From positions 20,627,529 through 20,691,528 of the forward strand of contig OX638132.1 of the NCBI GenBank assembly GCA_951804985.1: DNA of 64,000 bases, in the 5' to 3' direction. Shown piece by piece: positions 36,675 to 46,253 of the stretch. Position 1 is the stretch's first letter, and every line of letters begins with the position of its first letter. This stretch comes from Dryomyza anilis (lineage: Eukaryota; Arthropoda; Insecta; Diptera; Dryomyzidae). Under the pieces are notes generated by a model that worked only from the letters and a program-made list of their open reading frames with translations, was not told the origin of the DNA and searched no databases. Position numbers and translations under genes: made by a program.

Positions 36675-36679
36675 ATATA

Positions 36680-37145
36680 GCATTTTAAGTTTTGGTTACA
36701 TGGGAGGTATTACGCCCCTGTTGCCAATTATGTCCATAATTGTGAGGGCGTTAAATAACAATGATTTACATCTTTGAGACAAATTTCGTGACTGGCTACG
36801 TTATTTTGACTTAAAATTTCAGTTTTGACACTCCCTTTTTTTATACCGTACCGATATTAAAAATAATCCCTTTTTAGTGCGTGCCTTCGTGGGGAGATTA
36901 ACACCCTGACGAAAATTTATGTTTCTAGGCCTGATGGTTTGGGGCGTTGGGCGTTGATAGATCAGTGAGTCTATCAGAAATTGTTGTATATATATAGAGT
37001 TAACTTCGGCAATTCATTAATATAGCTCTTCTAGTTTGACCTAAATCGCAGATATACACAGACGGACATCGCTAAAACAACTCTGGTCACGCTGACAAAT
37101 AATATAGACATTTCCATACTGGTAACGCTTTCTTCTGGTGGATGA
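36680..37145 (-). repeat. Dispersed repeat, inverted decayed copy
   Basis: Contains CATGGGAGGTATTACGCCCC (shared with 31850-32215) and then ACAGACGGACATCGCTAAAA and a decayed GACAAATAATATAGAC..TTTCCATAC, matching the reverse of the 22628-23332 family. It ends shortly before PHRF1 exon 1. Confidence 0.45.
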
Positions 37146-37295
37146 ATGATAAAATTAATGAACAAATGTACAATAAAATGCTAATATTTTAAAATTAATA
37201 ATTATTAAAAATCATTAAACTCGCACATTTCATATGAGCTCACATTAAATCAAAGAGATAATATTATTTTTTAAAAATGTGATTTGTAAAATTAC

Positions 37296-37670
37296 CTCGC
37301 TGCCACTTGATGAAGCATCCGAACTGCTGTCATCGATTACATTAAAATTCGCGCGCCGATTTCTTAGTAGTTTTGAGGTGTTTCTTCTAAACTGATCAGA
37401 ATCATCATCAGCAGCAGCAGCACCACCACAATCTTTAGGTGCTGCGCGGCGTTTTTTGACCAAGGCAGCAGAAGAAGACGTTGGCTGTTCTTCGCCTTCT
37501 ACATCGCTATCATCGGAGCCCGATGTAGTAGTGGTCTCCTCATCGGAGTCGTCAAATTCTATGCGCATCACGATGCGGCTTTTCTTTTTCTGATCTGTTC
37601 GAATGCGACGTTTGCTGCCCGATGGACGTGGATCAGCGATATCACTTAAATCACTTGAATCGTCAGACAT
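37296..37670 (-). CDS. PHRF1: PHRF1-like protein, first coding exon
   Basis: The ATG at 37670 opens 125 codons ending AGC GAG|GTAATT, in phase 0 with the exon at 16267. The encoded segment is Ser/Asp/Glu-rich with basic patches and has no folded domain. Assignment to this gene rests on phase, strand and composition: exon 2 starts with the same SKKK..SDDE style, and mammalian PHRF1 also begins with an acidic Ser-rich region before the RING. The ATG is the first in frame, and an AG directly upstream (TTTAG|A) leaves open a 5'UTR intron. The frame beyond the donor (VILQITF...) is intron. Confidence 0.8.
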
Positions 37671-38896
37671 TCTAAATTATTACAATATATTATACATATG
37701 TAATATAGAAAAAGTACATATATAATTTTCTATATATAGTATATAAGATACAGTATCTGAGCAAATAATATGTGCATGAAATAGAATTGCACAAATTTTC
37801 GCAAATCAACGCAGATTAATCTTGATCGCAGTTAATTAGAAGTTATAAAATGTACGCAACATTTAGTTTTAAGTTCTCCTCCTACTCCTAATGCGGCATT
37901 CAATAGCAAGAATTTGTACTGTAGAACTGAATGAATTGGCTGGATGGCTGCATTCAATTGCAAATATAAAATAGTTTTCACGCACTTTATCTTAATTTGC
38001 CTAGCATAATTTGACGTAATTCTAATGGTTTTTAATTTCAAAACAATTTAAATACTGTTTCCTTTTGTTTTATTAGAATTAAATTAATTTTTCAATTTGA
38101 TTTCTGCAGCTTTTAGCAACTTTACTCGTTTAGTACACTATGTTTTTTTCTACATAAACTCAGCCATTTTCAATTTTCGTCTGTGGCTTCGTAATTTGTA
38201 GACTTTCACTTTGTGTGCGTGCTATACGTATAGGAAAATATGCCGATTGTTTGAATGTGTGTTCAATTGGAGAACACTGTGGAGACTTTTCATGTGTCAT
38301 TGCAAAGTTGCCAACTGTGTGCGATAAAATTATTTTTGTAGAATTTCAATTATGTTGGTATTTTAATGGGAATCCAGTTATTGGAAATATTTTACCCTAC
38401 GAGTAATAAATAAAATTTGGTATGTATTTGGAGTATTGACTTGTCAGTCTCTAATCATTTAATTATTTTCGTAAGTCTTTTATATTATTCTATGGTCTCG
38501 CCCTCAGCCAAAAATAAACCATTTGAAACATTTGGATAATTTGACCTCATACAACCAAAATTATTCTATTTAAAATACTTAACAAATTACTCAAAAATAT
38601 TTTAAAATAATCACAGTAAAATGTGCATTATGTTATTACAACCAACATGTAAACAAAAATAATTTTTAGATTTTTCGTCTTTATATATTAATATATATTT
38701 TATATAAAATAATTATTATATCATTAGTAAAACTTAAAAAAGGAAGAACAAAATTTGAATACAAAATACATTAAAAAGAATTTACGAAATATTTGAACAC
38801 AGAAAATATCTCAAATTCCAGTTTGAACGGTTAAAGTTAATTTTAAAATTAGTCACAAAATATAAGTAACTTGGGATCATTAATAACATAGCCTTA

Positions 38897-39119
38897 TGCC
38901 TGGTTTTAACTGTGTCATTTTGTGTCATATTTGTTTTCTTTACATTATGATTGCGACGCAGAAACTGTCCAAAATTAAAATGTTCATTAACTATGTCAGT
39001 CGATATTAAAATGCCAACATGTTGGCATTTTTTTAGAACTTTGCCATATAGAAAAACAACAAATTTGAGAAATTTTCGAACATGAAACTGACACAAAATG
39101 ACATAGTGAAAACCAAGCA
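38897..39119. mobile_element. MITE with TTA target duplication
   Basis: TGCCTGGTTTTAACTGTGTC at the left is inverted at the right (GACATAGTGAAAACCAAGCA), about 33 bp of near-perfect inverted repeat. TTA flanks both ends (38894-38896, 39120-39122). A 3-bp TTA target fits PIF/Harbinger-type elements, although the ends are not GGG. Confidence 0.6.
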
Positions 39120-39351
39120 TTAGGATAATTATTACTTTGTAATAATAAAAATTTCGATTTTATATGTTTATTATTAAATATCATATCAAAAATTTTAAAA
39201 GATATATAAGTGTGAAACATTGTATAAATTAAGTGGATATTTGTGTAAAAAGAAATAAATAAAAATACATCCATTGTACAGAACATTGAACAGCATGATC
39301 TTGGCAAATTAAAATGTTTTGCGACAGAAATACTTTACAATGTTTTTTGCA

Positions 39352-40139
39352 CACTAAAAAAACAGAGATGGTTACCAGAAATATCACAGCCCTAAATATC
39401 AAGTTATTTACAAATTATTTAAATCGTGCTTGAGACAACCATTTCTCAAACATCCGACAAATACGATAAATATTTCTGGCAAATATCTTTCAAATTTACG
39501 ATTATTTATAGCAACCATCAATTAAACATCTTACAAATAGGAAGATAGTTGATGAATCTTTGGAAAAGGTACTCCATTAAAATTCGCGAAGTTATTTTTA
39601 TTGAATTGAAATTAAAGAAATTAAATGTATTTTTATTTATTATAGAATTAAAACAGTATCCTGGGTATAAATCGCTATCGTCTTTATAACTCTAAAAAGA
39701 AATATTTTCAATTACGTGTTGATCATTTCAATCCCAGAAAAAAAAAATTTTTCACTTTTACCATTAAAATCTAATGTTTAAGTTGCCACTTTTTACACAA
39801 TTGGATTTACTTAGTTGTTGTGGATAAATCGAGCGTAAGAAAAAAGTACTCCATTTTCCTTTTTACAGTAGTCAAATGTCAAAATAAGCCCTCAGTTTTG
39901 TTGCAAATATCCAGGAACTCAGTATGTTTGCTATCAGTCAATTGTAAATATCTCAATTTTCATTGCTGTTGTGGCAAACATCTCGTAATATGCAGATAGT
40001 TATGTCATATTTAACTAATACTAAGAGTTTTGCTACGAGATTGTTTAAACTTATGGGATGTTTGAATATTTGCTACAATGCGTAAATTTTACACAGTTAG
40101 TTGCAGCAAGACTTTCATAAACATCCTGTTTTCTTAGTG
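39352..40139. mobile_element. CACTAAG MITE family B, full-length copy (788 bp)
   Basis: Begins CACTAAAAAAACAGAGATGG and ends CATCCTGTTTTCTTAGTG, inverted repeats of about 18 bp. Other copies are at 17952-18330, 42898-43015 and 43440-44460. It ends about 330 bp upstream of the RpS13 start site. The target duplication was not clear, and no transposase frame is present. Confidence 0.65.
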
Positions 40140-40465
40140 CAGAATCATTCAAAATATTTTTTTATAAACATTTCTAAAATGCCTAAATGAAAAATTTGAA
40201 AATTATATATTAGTAAAATTAAATAAATGAATAAATCATACTTATATAGGAATTGAAATTGAGAATGTTATTTAAATTCATTTTTATAATTTTTGAATGA
40301 TTTTATTATATCAAAATCACTAATTTGAGCTTTGCATAAATGTAACACCATGTGGCAGCACTACTTCACTATGGGTGCACGCTTAACTCTCCATTTTCAA
40401 AAATCTTCGTTCTGCAGTTGCCAGCATTTGCAGCCGCCATTAAGGTCCAAACTCTCCACTTCCGT

Positions 40466-40480
40466 TTCATTCTTTTCGGT
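40466..40480 (+). promoter_or_regulatory. RpS13 start site with pyrimidine (TOP-like) tract
   Basis: TTCATTCTTTTCGG lies 25-35 bp before the ATG. Ribosomal protein genes start transcription at a C within such a tract; C40472 is the likely position. No TATA box is seen. The start is inferred from the motif and the very short leader typical of the class. Confidence 0.55.
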
Positions 40481-40501
40481 GTAGAACAAAAATCTAGCAA
40501 G

Positions 40502-41374
40502 ATGGGTCGTATGCACGCTCCTGGGTAAAAATTCAATTTTTAATGGTTTTTATTAATAATTTGTGCAAATTAAATGCTCCACAATGTGCACGATACTCGT
40601 TTATAATGTGTTTCTATAAATATTAATGGAAATTTCCATGTGAAGTGCGTTTTTCTCCTTGTTAATGATGTTCGAATGTCGTGTACATGTGGTGCATAGG
40701 CTATATTGACATTTCGTTTGCTAATTAGTATTTTTTACTATCTTTTTATGAACTGTGTACGTTCTGCTGCAGTAAGGGTATTTCCCAATCAGCTCTCCCC
40801 TACAGAAGGACTGTTCCTTCCTGGCTGAAGCTCAATGCTGACGATGTCAAGGAACAAATCAAAATGTTGGGCAGGAAGGGCATGACTCCATCCAAAATCG
40901 GTAAGTTGGCTGGCTGATTGCAATAACAAGCACAATTAGTTGAGGTTATGTATTACAATAACAACGAATGCAGGCGAAACATAAATCTGCATTTGTTATT
41001 GTGACATGTTTCCTTTTGGCTTACTCAAATATTTTTCTTGTGAATAATCTGAATATTATGTACTTGCAGGTATCATTCTTCGTGATTCCCATGGCGTTGC
41101 TCAAGTGCGTTTCGTCAACGGCAACAAGATCCTGCGTATCATGAAGTCGGTTGGTCTGAAACCCGACATCCCAGAAGATCTCTACCACATGATCAAGAAG
41201 GCTGTTGCCATCCGCAAGCATTTGGAGCGTAACCGCAAGGATAAGGATGGCAAGTTCCGTCTGATTTTGGTCGAGTCCAGAATTCACCGTTTGGCCCGTT
41301 ACTACAAGACCAAGAGTGTATTGCCACCAAACTGGAAATACGAATCAAGCACAGCTTCTGCTTTGGTCGCTTAA
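40502..41374 (+). CDS. RpS13: Ribosomal protein S13 (uS15), small ribosomal subunit
   Basis: Three coding exons, 40502-40524, 40773-40900 and 41070-41374, with GT..AG introns of 248 and 169 bp, join to exactly 151 residues plus TAA, the normal length of eukaryotic S13. The N-terminus [12 protein letters not shown], the internal [13 protein letters not shown] and the C-terminal [20 protein letters not shown] are diagnostic. S13 is a cytoplasmic 40S protein of the uS15 family. The first exon encodes only seven full codons plus two bases, a common design in ribosomal protein genes. Coding GC content is far above the flanks. Expected to be constitutively expressed; no lesion was seen. The antisense open frame at 41021-41287 is a shadow. 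Confidence 0.98.
40955..41002 (+). ncRNA. Strong intronic hairpin in RpS13 intron 2 (possible small RNA)
   Basis: ACAATAACAA (40955-40964) pairs with TTGTTATTGT (40993-41002), and ATGCAG (40968-40973) with CTGCAT (40987-40992), giving a 16-bp stem with a 3-nt bulge and a 13-nt loop. Ribosomal protein introns often host snoRNAs (human RPS13 hosts C/D snoRNAs), but I could not identify convincing C/D boxes or a complete H/ACA fold here. The structure is seen; a function is conjecture. Confidence 0.3.
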
Positions 41375-41409
41375 GATGGAAGTTTTGTTTTTTATAATTT
41401 ACAGTAAAA

Positions 41410-41415
41410 AATAAA
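41410..41415 (+). other. RpS13 polyadenylation signal AATAAA
   Basis: AATAAA lies 36 bp after the stop codon, giving the short 3'UTR expected of a ribosomal protein mRNA. Confidence 0.6.
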
Positions 41416-42897
41416 AATTAATATAAAAACTAAAAAATATGTTTATATTTTTAGTGCATGATACGAATGTATTATGTGGATGGTTTGGGTAGTTTTTAAA
41501 GCGACGTTTATTTATTCAAAAACATAATTTCATCTATTCTTAAGTTGGCAGCAGATTTAAATTTACAATATAAACATTTTGAAATTTTCTGCATTGTTGT
41601 ACAAATTTTATCTCATCAAGTTTATATTTCATACAGATTTATTTAAATCTTTCATCATTTGGATTCATTAAAGAAATTAGTGACATTGTACTTGTCTAAA
41701 TTGTAAAGATTATGTACTATTTTCATTTAGTGAAATTGATACCAAAAACATTGATTTAATATGAATGTAAAAATCATTTAATTAGGATTTAGAAATATTT
41801 TAAATGTGCGGTTTTTTTTAACGAAACTGCAGAAAGTATTTATTTGGTTATTTTCAGGACTCGGTTTTAAATGTTGATTATATAGGCTTTTTGACAAGTT
41901 ATTCTATACAAAATTTGTCAAAAAAGTCGAATTTATTTTTAAAGTCGACTTTAAATTGTCCATGATTATGCGCCATAGAGTTTATACTTTAAAATTAATT
42001 TAAAGTCAAATCGTGTTTTTTTTTTGAAATTTGTTAAATTTAAAAACATTTTTGGTTGCAATTAAAAAATATTTATAATTTTAAACAAATAAACGATTTC
42101 GACTTGAGAATTTCGAATTAAAAAATTTCGATAAGGGAAATTTATATAGGGTGACTCTTAACATGTTCTATATTAATTTAACAGTTTTTAATAACAGAGA
42201 ATAAGAATATGTCATTTCTGTTAAATTATAAAAATTCTACTAGAAATGTTCAACTTCTAATACCAAAGACTCTAAGTATACTAAATAAAGTATATTTAGA
42301 GTCTTTGGTTGTATCATCATATATGGATTTGGTCAAATAAAAAAGCCTTCACTGATTATAAGGATGTGATATTAAATATGATGATAAAATAATATATAAA
42401 AAATTTAAAAAGAATTTATTTCTGTTAAATTGAAAATTTAAATTAACAATAATTTTTTTAAAACCGATAATGAAATGACAATAATATAATGTGATAGATT
42501 GATCTATCTATTTTTAAAATAGTGTCGAATCTAACTATTTATTTCTAAATTGATTACAAAAATACTCTTATATATACGCTTATACCCAATAAAAAAGATA
42601 ATTACATTTCATTTCGATTTTTCAATGTCATTAGCTGCGTTTCTTTTCACATTTCAACAAAGCGAGTGAAATTAAATGTGAAAAAAAAACTCTTATAATG
42701 AGCTTAATATTTTCACTATTTCAAAATAGATGGCGCCACAATGTTTCTGAGCAACAAAAATTTATGTATTTTTATTCAATTCATAATCTTAAAGCCTATT
42801 TTTTTGTGTTCTTAGGTCAAACCAATTCCTAGCTCTTATTTCAGCAGAATTTAAAAAGCAGACCATAAAATAGATGAAGGTGACATCTTTTGAACAG
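41416..42897. other. Intergenic AT-rich DNA, nothing recognised
   Basis: Very AT-rich. A short palindrome (AGACTCTAAGTATACT..AGTATATTTAGAGTCT, about 42267-42306) is the only structure noted. Confidence 0.4.
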
Positions 42898-43015
42898 TAC
42901 ACTAAGAAAACAATGATGGTTACCAGAAATATCACAGCCCTAAATATCAAGTTATTTACAAATTATTTAAATCGTATTTGAGACAACCATCTCTCAAACA
43001 TCCGTCAAATCTCAG
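42898..43015 (+). mobile_element. CACTAAG MITE family B, truncated copy
   Basis: ACACTAAGAAAACAATGATG is followed by about 100 bp nearly identical to the start of the copy at 39352 (GGTTACCAGAAATATCACAG...), ending abruptly near CATCCGTCAAAT. Confidence 0.65.
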
Positions 43016-43257
43016 AAAACGTTTAAGCTAATTTCACAACCACAAAATTGTTAGTTAAAATGAATTGAACCAGCTGCCATGTTGGTTCAATTGTTGTTTT
43101 TGCTTTACGTATAAAATTTGAAAAAAAGTTCAATTTGAACCAGTTCAAGTTTAAAAAAAACGCATCTACAATGTCGCTATTCCGTAACTCCATAACGATA
43201 ATAGAATGTACTCCGTACATAGTTCGCTATGATATTTATAGCATCTGTCATCGATTA

Positions 43258-43379
43258 AATTTTCGATTAAATATTTTAAAAGTAAGCTATAGCTAGCAAC
43301 CAAAAAAATTTTCAATAGAATTTTCGATTAAATATTTTAAAAGTAAGCTATAGCTAGCAACCAAAAAAAATTTCAATAC
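43258..43379. repeat. 61-bp direct tandem duplication
   Basis: TTTTCGATTAAATATTTTAA through AGCTATAGCTAGCAACC and TTTCAAT occurs twice in a row with a period of 61 bp and almost no differences. Confidence 0.8.
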
Positions 43380-43439
43380 TATCATACACAGAGAAAACTG
43401 AACAACGAATATTTCAATTATAAACATTGTAAATGTCTA

Positions 43440-44460
43440 CACTAAGAAAACAAAGGTGATTGCCAGAAATATCACAGCCCTAAATATCAAGTTATTTACA
43501 AATTATTTAGATCGTCTTTGAGACAGCCATCTCTCAAATATGCGTCAAATACAATAAATATTGCTAGCAACTAGAGATGGGCACGTGAGTGAGTTTTGAC
43601 TCACAGTCACTCACGCTCACGAAAGAATTTTTCTAATCCCGCACACTAACTCACGGTCTTTTTTGCTCTACTCACACTCACTCACAATCACGTGAGTAAA
43701 ATTAAGATTCAATCACAATCACGTTCAATCACGTGAATCACGCTGAATCACGTTCACAAGCCCACCTCTACTAGCAACCATCTTTCAAATTTACGATTAT
43801 TTATAGCAACCATCAATTAAACATCTTACAAATAGGAAGATAGTTGAGGAATATTTGGAAAAGGTACTCCATTAGAATTCGCAGAATAATTTTTATTGAA
43901 TTAAAATAAACTGAATCAAATGTATTTATATTTAACTAGAATTACAACAGTATCTTGGTTATACATCGCCATTGTCTTTATAAATCCTTTGAAGGTAAAA
44001 TTGTACAAAGACTTCAGACTTCTTCGCGGAAGATCCAACCATCCGGCGATGCTGTCATTAAAGTAAACTCTTAAAAGAAATAATTTTCCATCACGTGTTG
44101 ATAATTTCAATACCAGGTAATTTTATTTTCACTTTTACCATTAAAATGTAATATTTGAGTTGACACTTTTTTACACAATTGGATTTTCTTAATTGTTGTG
44201 AACAAATCGAGCGTAAGAAAAAAGTACGCCATTTTCCTTTTTTATAGTAATCAAATGTCAAAATACCTCAAATTGTTGCTGCAAATGTCCAAGAACTCAT
44301 TTTCATTGCTGTTGTGTCAAAAATCTCGTAACTATCTGCATATATGTCATACTTAAAAAATATTAATAGTTTTCCAGCAACTTTATTGAAACTTATGGGA
44401 TGTTTGAATATTTGCTACAAGGCGTAAATATGAACAGATAGTTGCAGCAATGAATGTAAT
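43440..44460 (+). mobile_element. CACTAAG MITE family B, copy split by a hAT-like MITE
   Basis: CACTAAGAAAACAAAGGTGA begins the copy, which follows 39352-40139 through its whole body (GAACAAATCGAGCGTAAGAA, GGGATGTTTGAATATTTGCT) but lacks the right inverted repeat. Removing 43572-43770 and one target copy restores collinearity with the intact member. Confidence 0.65.
43572..43770. mobile_element. hAT-like MITE, 199 bp, 8-bp target duplication
   Basis: The ends TAGAGATGGGC and GCCCACCTCTA are inverted repeats with one mismatch. The direct repeat CTAGCAAC flanks the element exactly (43564-43571 and 43771-43778), the 8-bp duplication typical of hAT transposons. The interior is made of repeated CACTCACG/AATCACGT motifs. 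No transposase, so non-autonomous. Confidence 0.85.
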
Positions 44461-44560
44461 TAAAAATGTGAAAGATAAACAATCCAATATTAATGATGTA
44501 CAATGTAAACCCTAAAAATTTGTCAATATTATTTTTTCTGTTTTGATAAAGCAAAATTAA

Positions 44561-44791
44561 GGGTGTGTGCGAGTTCGACTAAATTGCTGACTAAACTAAA
44601 ATTTGTCGGTAATGTAGCGTTTACATTTCAATTTAACAAATTTTCGAGCAATCTAAATTGGAAGACAGCAAACAGACATATGATAATAAGTTTATTACGT
44701 TCTTTAAGAAATACCGGTTACCGAATGGCGACTGAATGAAAATCCGTACAATTTAGTTTAGTCAGCAATTTAGTCGAACTCGCACACACCC
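44561..44791. mobile_element. Harbinger-like MITE family C, copy 2, TAA target
   Basis: GGGTGTGTGCGAGTTCGACT and the inverse AGTCGAACTCGCACACACCC form about 40-bp inverted repeats, with TAA directly outside each end (44558-44560, 44792-44794). Compared with 19125-19353 the interior is inverted. Length is 231 bp. Confidence 0.8.
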
Positions 44792-45169
44792 TAAATATCA
44801 AAAATAAAGAAAAACAGAAAATTTACAATTTCACCGAGTAAGTTGTCATTATTTTATGTATTTCTTTCACTTAAATATATTGTATTGTTACATTGTGGAT
44901 AATAGCAATTAAAGAATGCAGATATACGACATCCCAATGAAGACCAATGAGCTCCACGAATCCTGTCTTTGGATCTTCGCAAAACTTGAGGACAAATCGT
45001 TAACATGTTCCCGTTCCCAACATCTACAAAGACCATTTCGGCCATTCAAATTGTATACTCCCCATTAGGGATTCTTCATTCTTCAGGAACTTATCGAATG
45101 AGCTGCGGAATAAATTTAAAAAAAAATTCTAATGTCCAAATGTCTAATGTACAATTTTATTAGCAGCAT

Positions 45170-45310
45170 AATAAATACATATTATGAACATAATTATTTT
45201 GTTTACGTTAATAATTGAATATTTGAATTACTTTCGTAATATTTGTTATGTACATAATTGATTTGCATTATTAAACATTTTAATTATGTTCATAATAAAT
45301 AACATCACAA
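45170..45310. repeat. AT-rich inverted repeat
   Basis: TTATGAACATAATTA (45182-45196) is inverted as TAATTATGTTCATAA about 90 bp downstream, within symmetrical AT-rich sequence. No target duplication or family was recognised. Confidence 0.4.
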
Positions 45311-46181
45311 ACAACTTTGGCGCCAAACATGATTGATTTACATATTTAAATCAATCGTGTTTGTCTTTGATATTTTTCTCTGTGTATCTACAATTTTCGG
45401 TAGCTACCTTCATGTTGTTATGACATTGGCCTTAAAAAGTATCTAGCAAGTTGGAATAAAAGGAGACAAATATATTATGCTCGAAAGTAAAAATCGTACT
45501 ACAGGGGTCCGAGCGACTTTTTTTCGCTTTTGCATTTTTAATTTAACTTCGGCCGTTAAAGTGCAATTCAGCCGATTTTTTTTTATTCATCTCATGCAGT
45601 GTACCTTTTTTTAAACATTTTTATTTTCTCAAAATGCAACACTGATCCGAACTCTGCTGAATAATGTTTTTCATGTGCGCCCTGTAAAAAAACTGATTGA
45701 TTCGTTTTCAGTTCTGTTTGGATTGTGAGTTGCATCGGAATTCGCGGAGTGATTAATGTGGAATTAAAAAATAAAGAGCTACTAAATTTGAAAATTAATA
45801 GTAATTTATATAAATATATTATTACTATGTAACTATTATTACAAAGGCCACTTATTTAAAATTGTAATTCAGTTCAAGAAATGTGTGGTTTTTGAAAACT
45901 CAAACACATGGATATTTTTTTTTTTTTTTTGCATATTAGTGACAACAAAATTGGATTTCCAATTAATATGAATGTTTTTTTTTTGTTTTAATTCGATTGA
46001 AAATATTGAAACACGCGAACGCAAATTGATTGTTAGATAATTCAATACAGTGTCATGAAAAATGTCAACACTACTGTAGACAGTTAGCAATGTATTTGAT
46101 TTGTATATTAGCTGTCTGCGAGTTACTGTAAATTTGCAGATTTTTTTTACATTAAAATTTTTTCTTTTTCCTTTTTTGCAG
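45311..46181. other. Intergenic region, candidate ABC transporter promoter area
   Basis: AT-rich with a slightly less AT-rich stretch at 45660-45760 that contains TTTTCAGTTC, an initiator-like match. No TATA box was recognised. The start site of the downstream gene may lie here but cannot be fixed. Confidence 0.25.
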
Positions 46182-46253
46182 TTTTAGAACAACCAAAGAT
46201 GCCAGAAATCGTTATACTAATTAAATCGTAGCAAACAAAATCACACAAAAATT
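46182..46253 (+). other. Possible 5'UTR exon of the ABC transporter gene, with uORF
   Basis: A pyrimidine-rich acceptor (CCTTTTTTGCAG) and a good donor (ATT|GTAAGTG) bound 72 bp. The coding exon at 48287 has an acceptor at 48266-48267, so an upstream non-coding exon must exist; this is the best-looking candidate. It contains a 10-codon upstream frame, MPEIVILIKS, at 46199-46231. There is no transcript evidence. Confidence 0.35.

Larger units (their letters stand above)
16268..37295 (-). other. Intron 1 of the PHRF1-like gene, 21 kb, transposon-rich
   Basis: Donor GTAATT after GGC AGC GAG (reading leftward from 37295) and acceptor TTTTACAG at 16268 join exons in phase 0. The intron is 21,028 bp and carries most of the transposons in this window, listed separately. 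Stretches not covered by an entry (18330-19120, 19360-20660, 21000-22060, 23340-24080, 28900-30370, 32460-34360) are AT-rich and showed no gene or clear element end. Confidence 0.85.
37671..40471. other. Divergent intergenic region, PHRF1-like / RpS13
   Basis: About 2.8 kb separates the two divergently transcribed genes. It holds two MITEs (38897-39119, 39352-40139). A 63-codon plus-strand frame at 38215-38406 has no recognisable family. No PHRF1 start site could be identified. Confidence 0.5.

Noticed and set aside
38215..38406. 63-codon gene between the PHRF1-like gene and RpS13
   Set aside because: No recognisable family, no supporting signals, and length expected by chance.
41021..41287. 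Minus-strand frame opposite RpS13
   Set aside because: Shadow of the highly constrained RpS13 exon.
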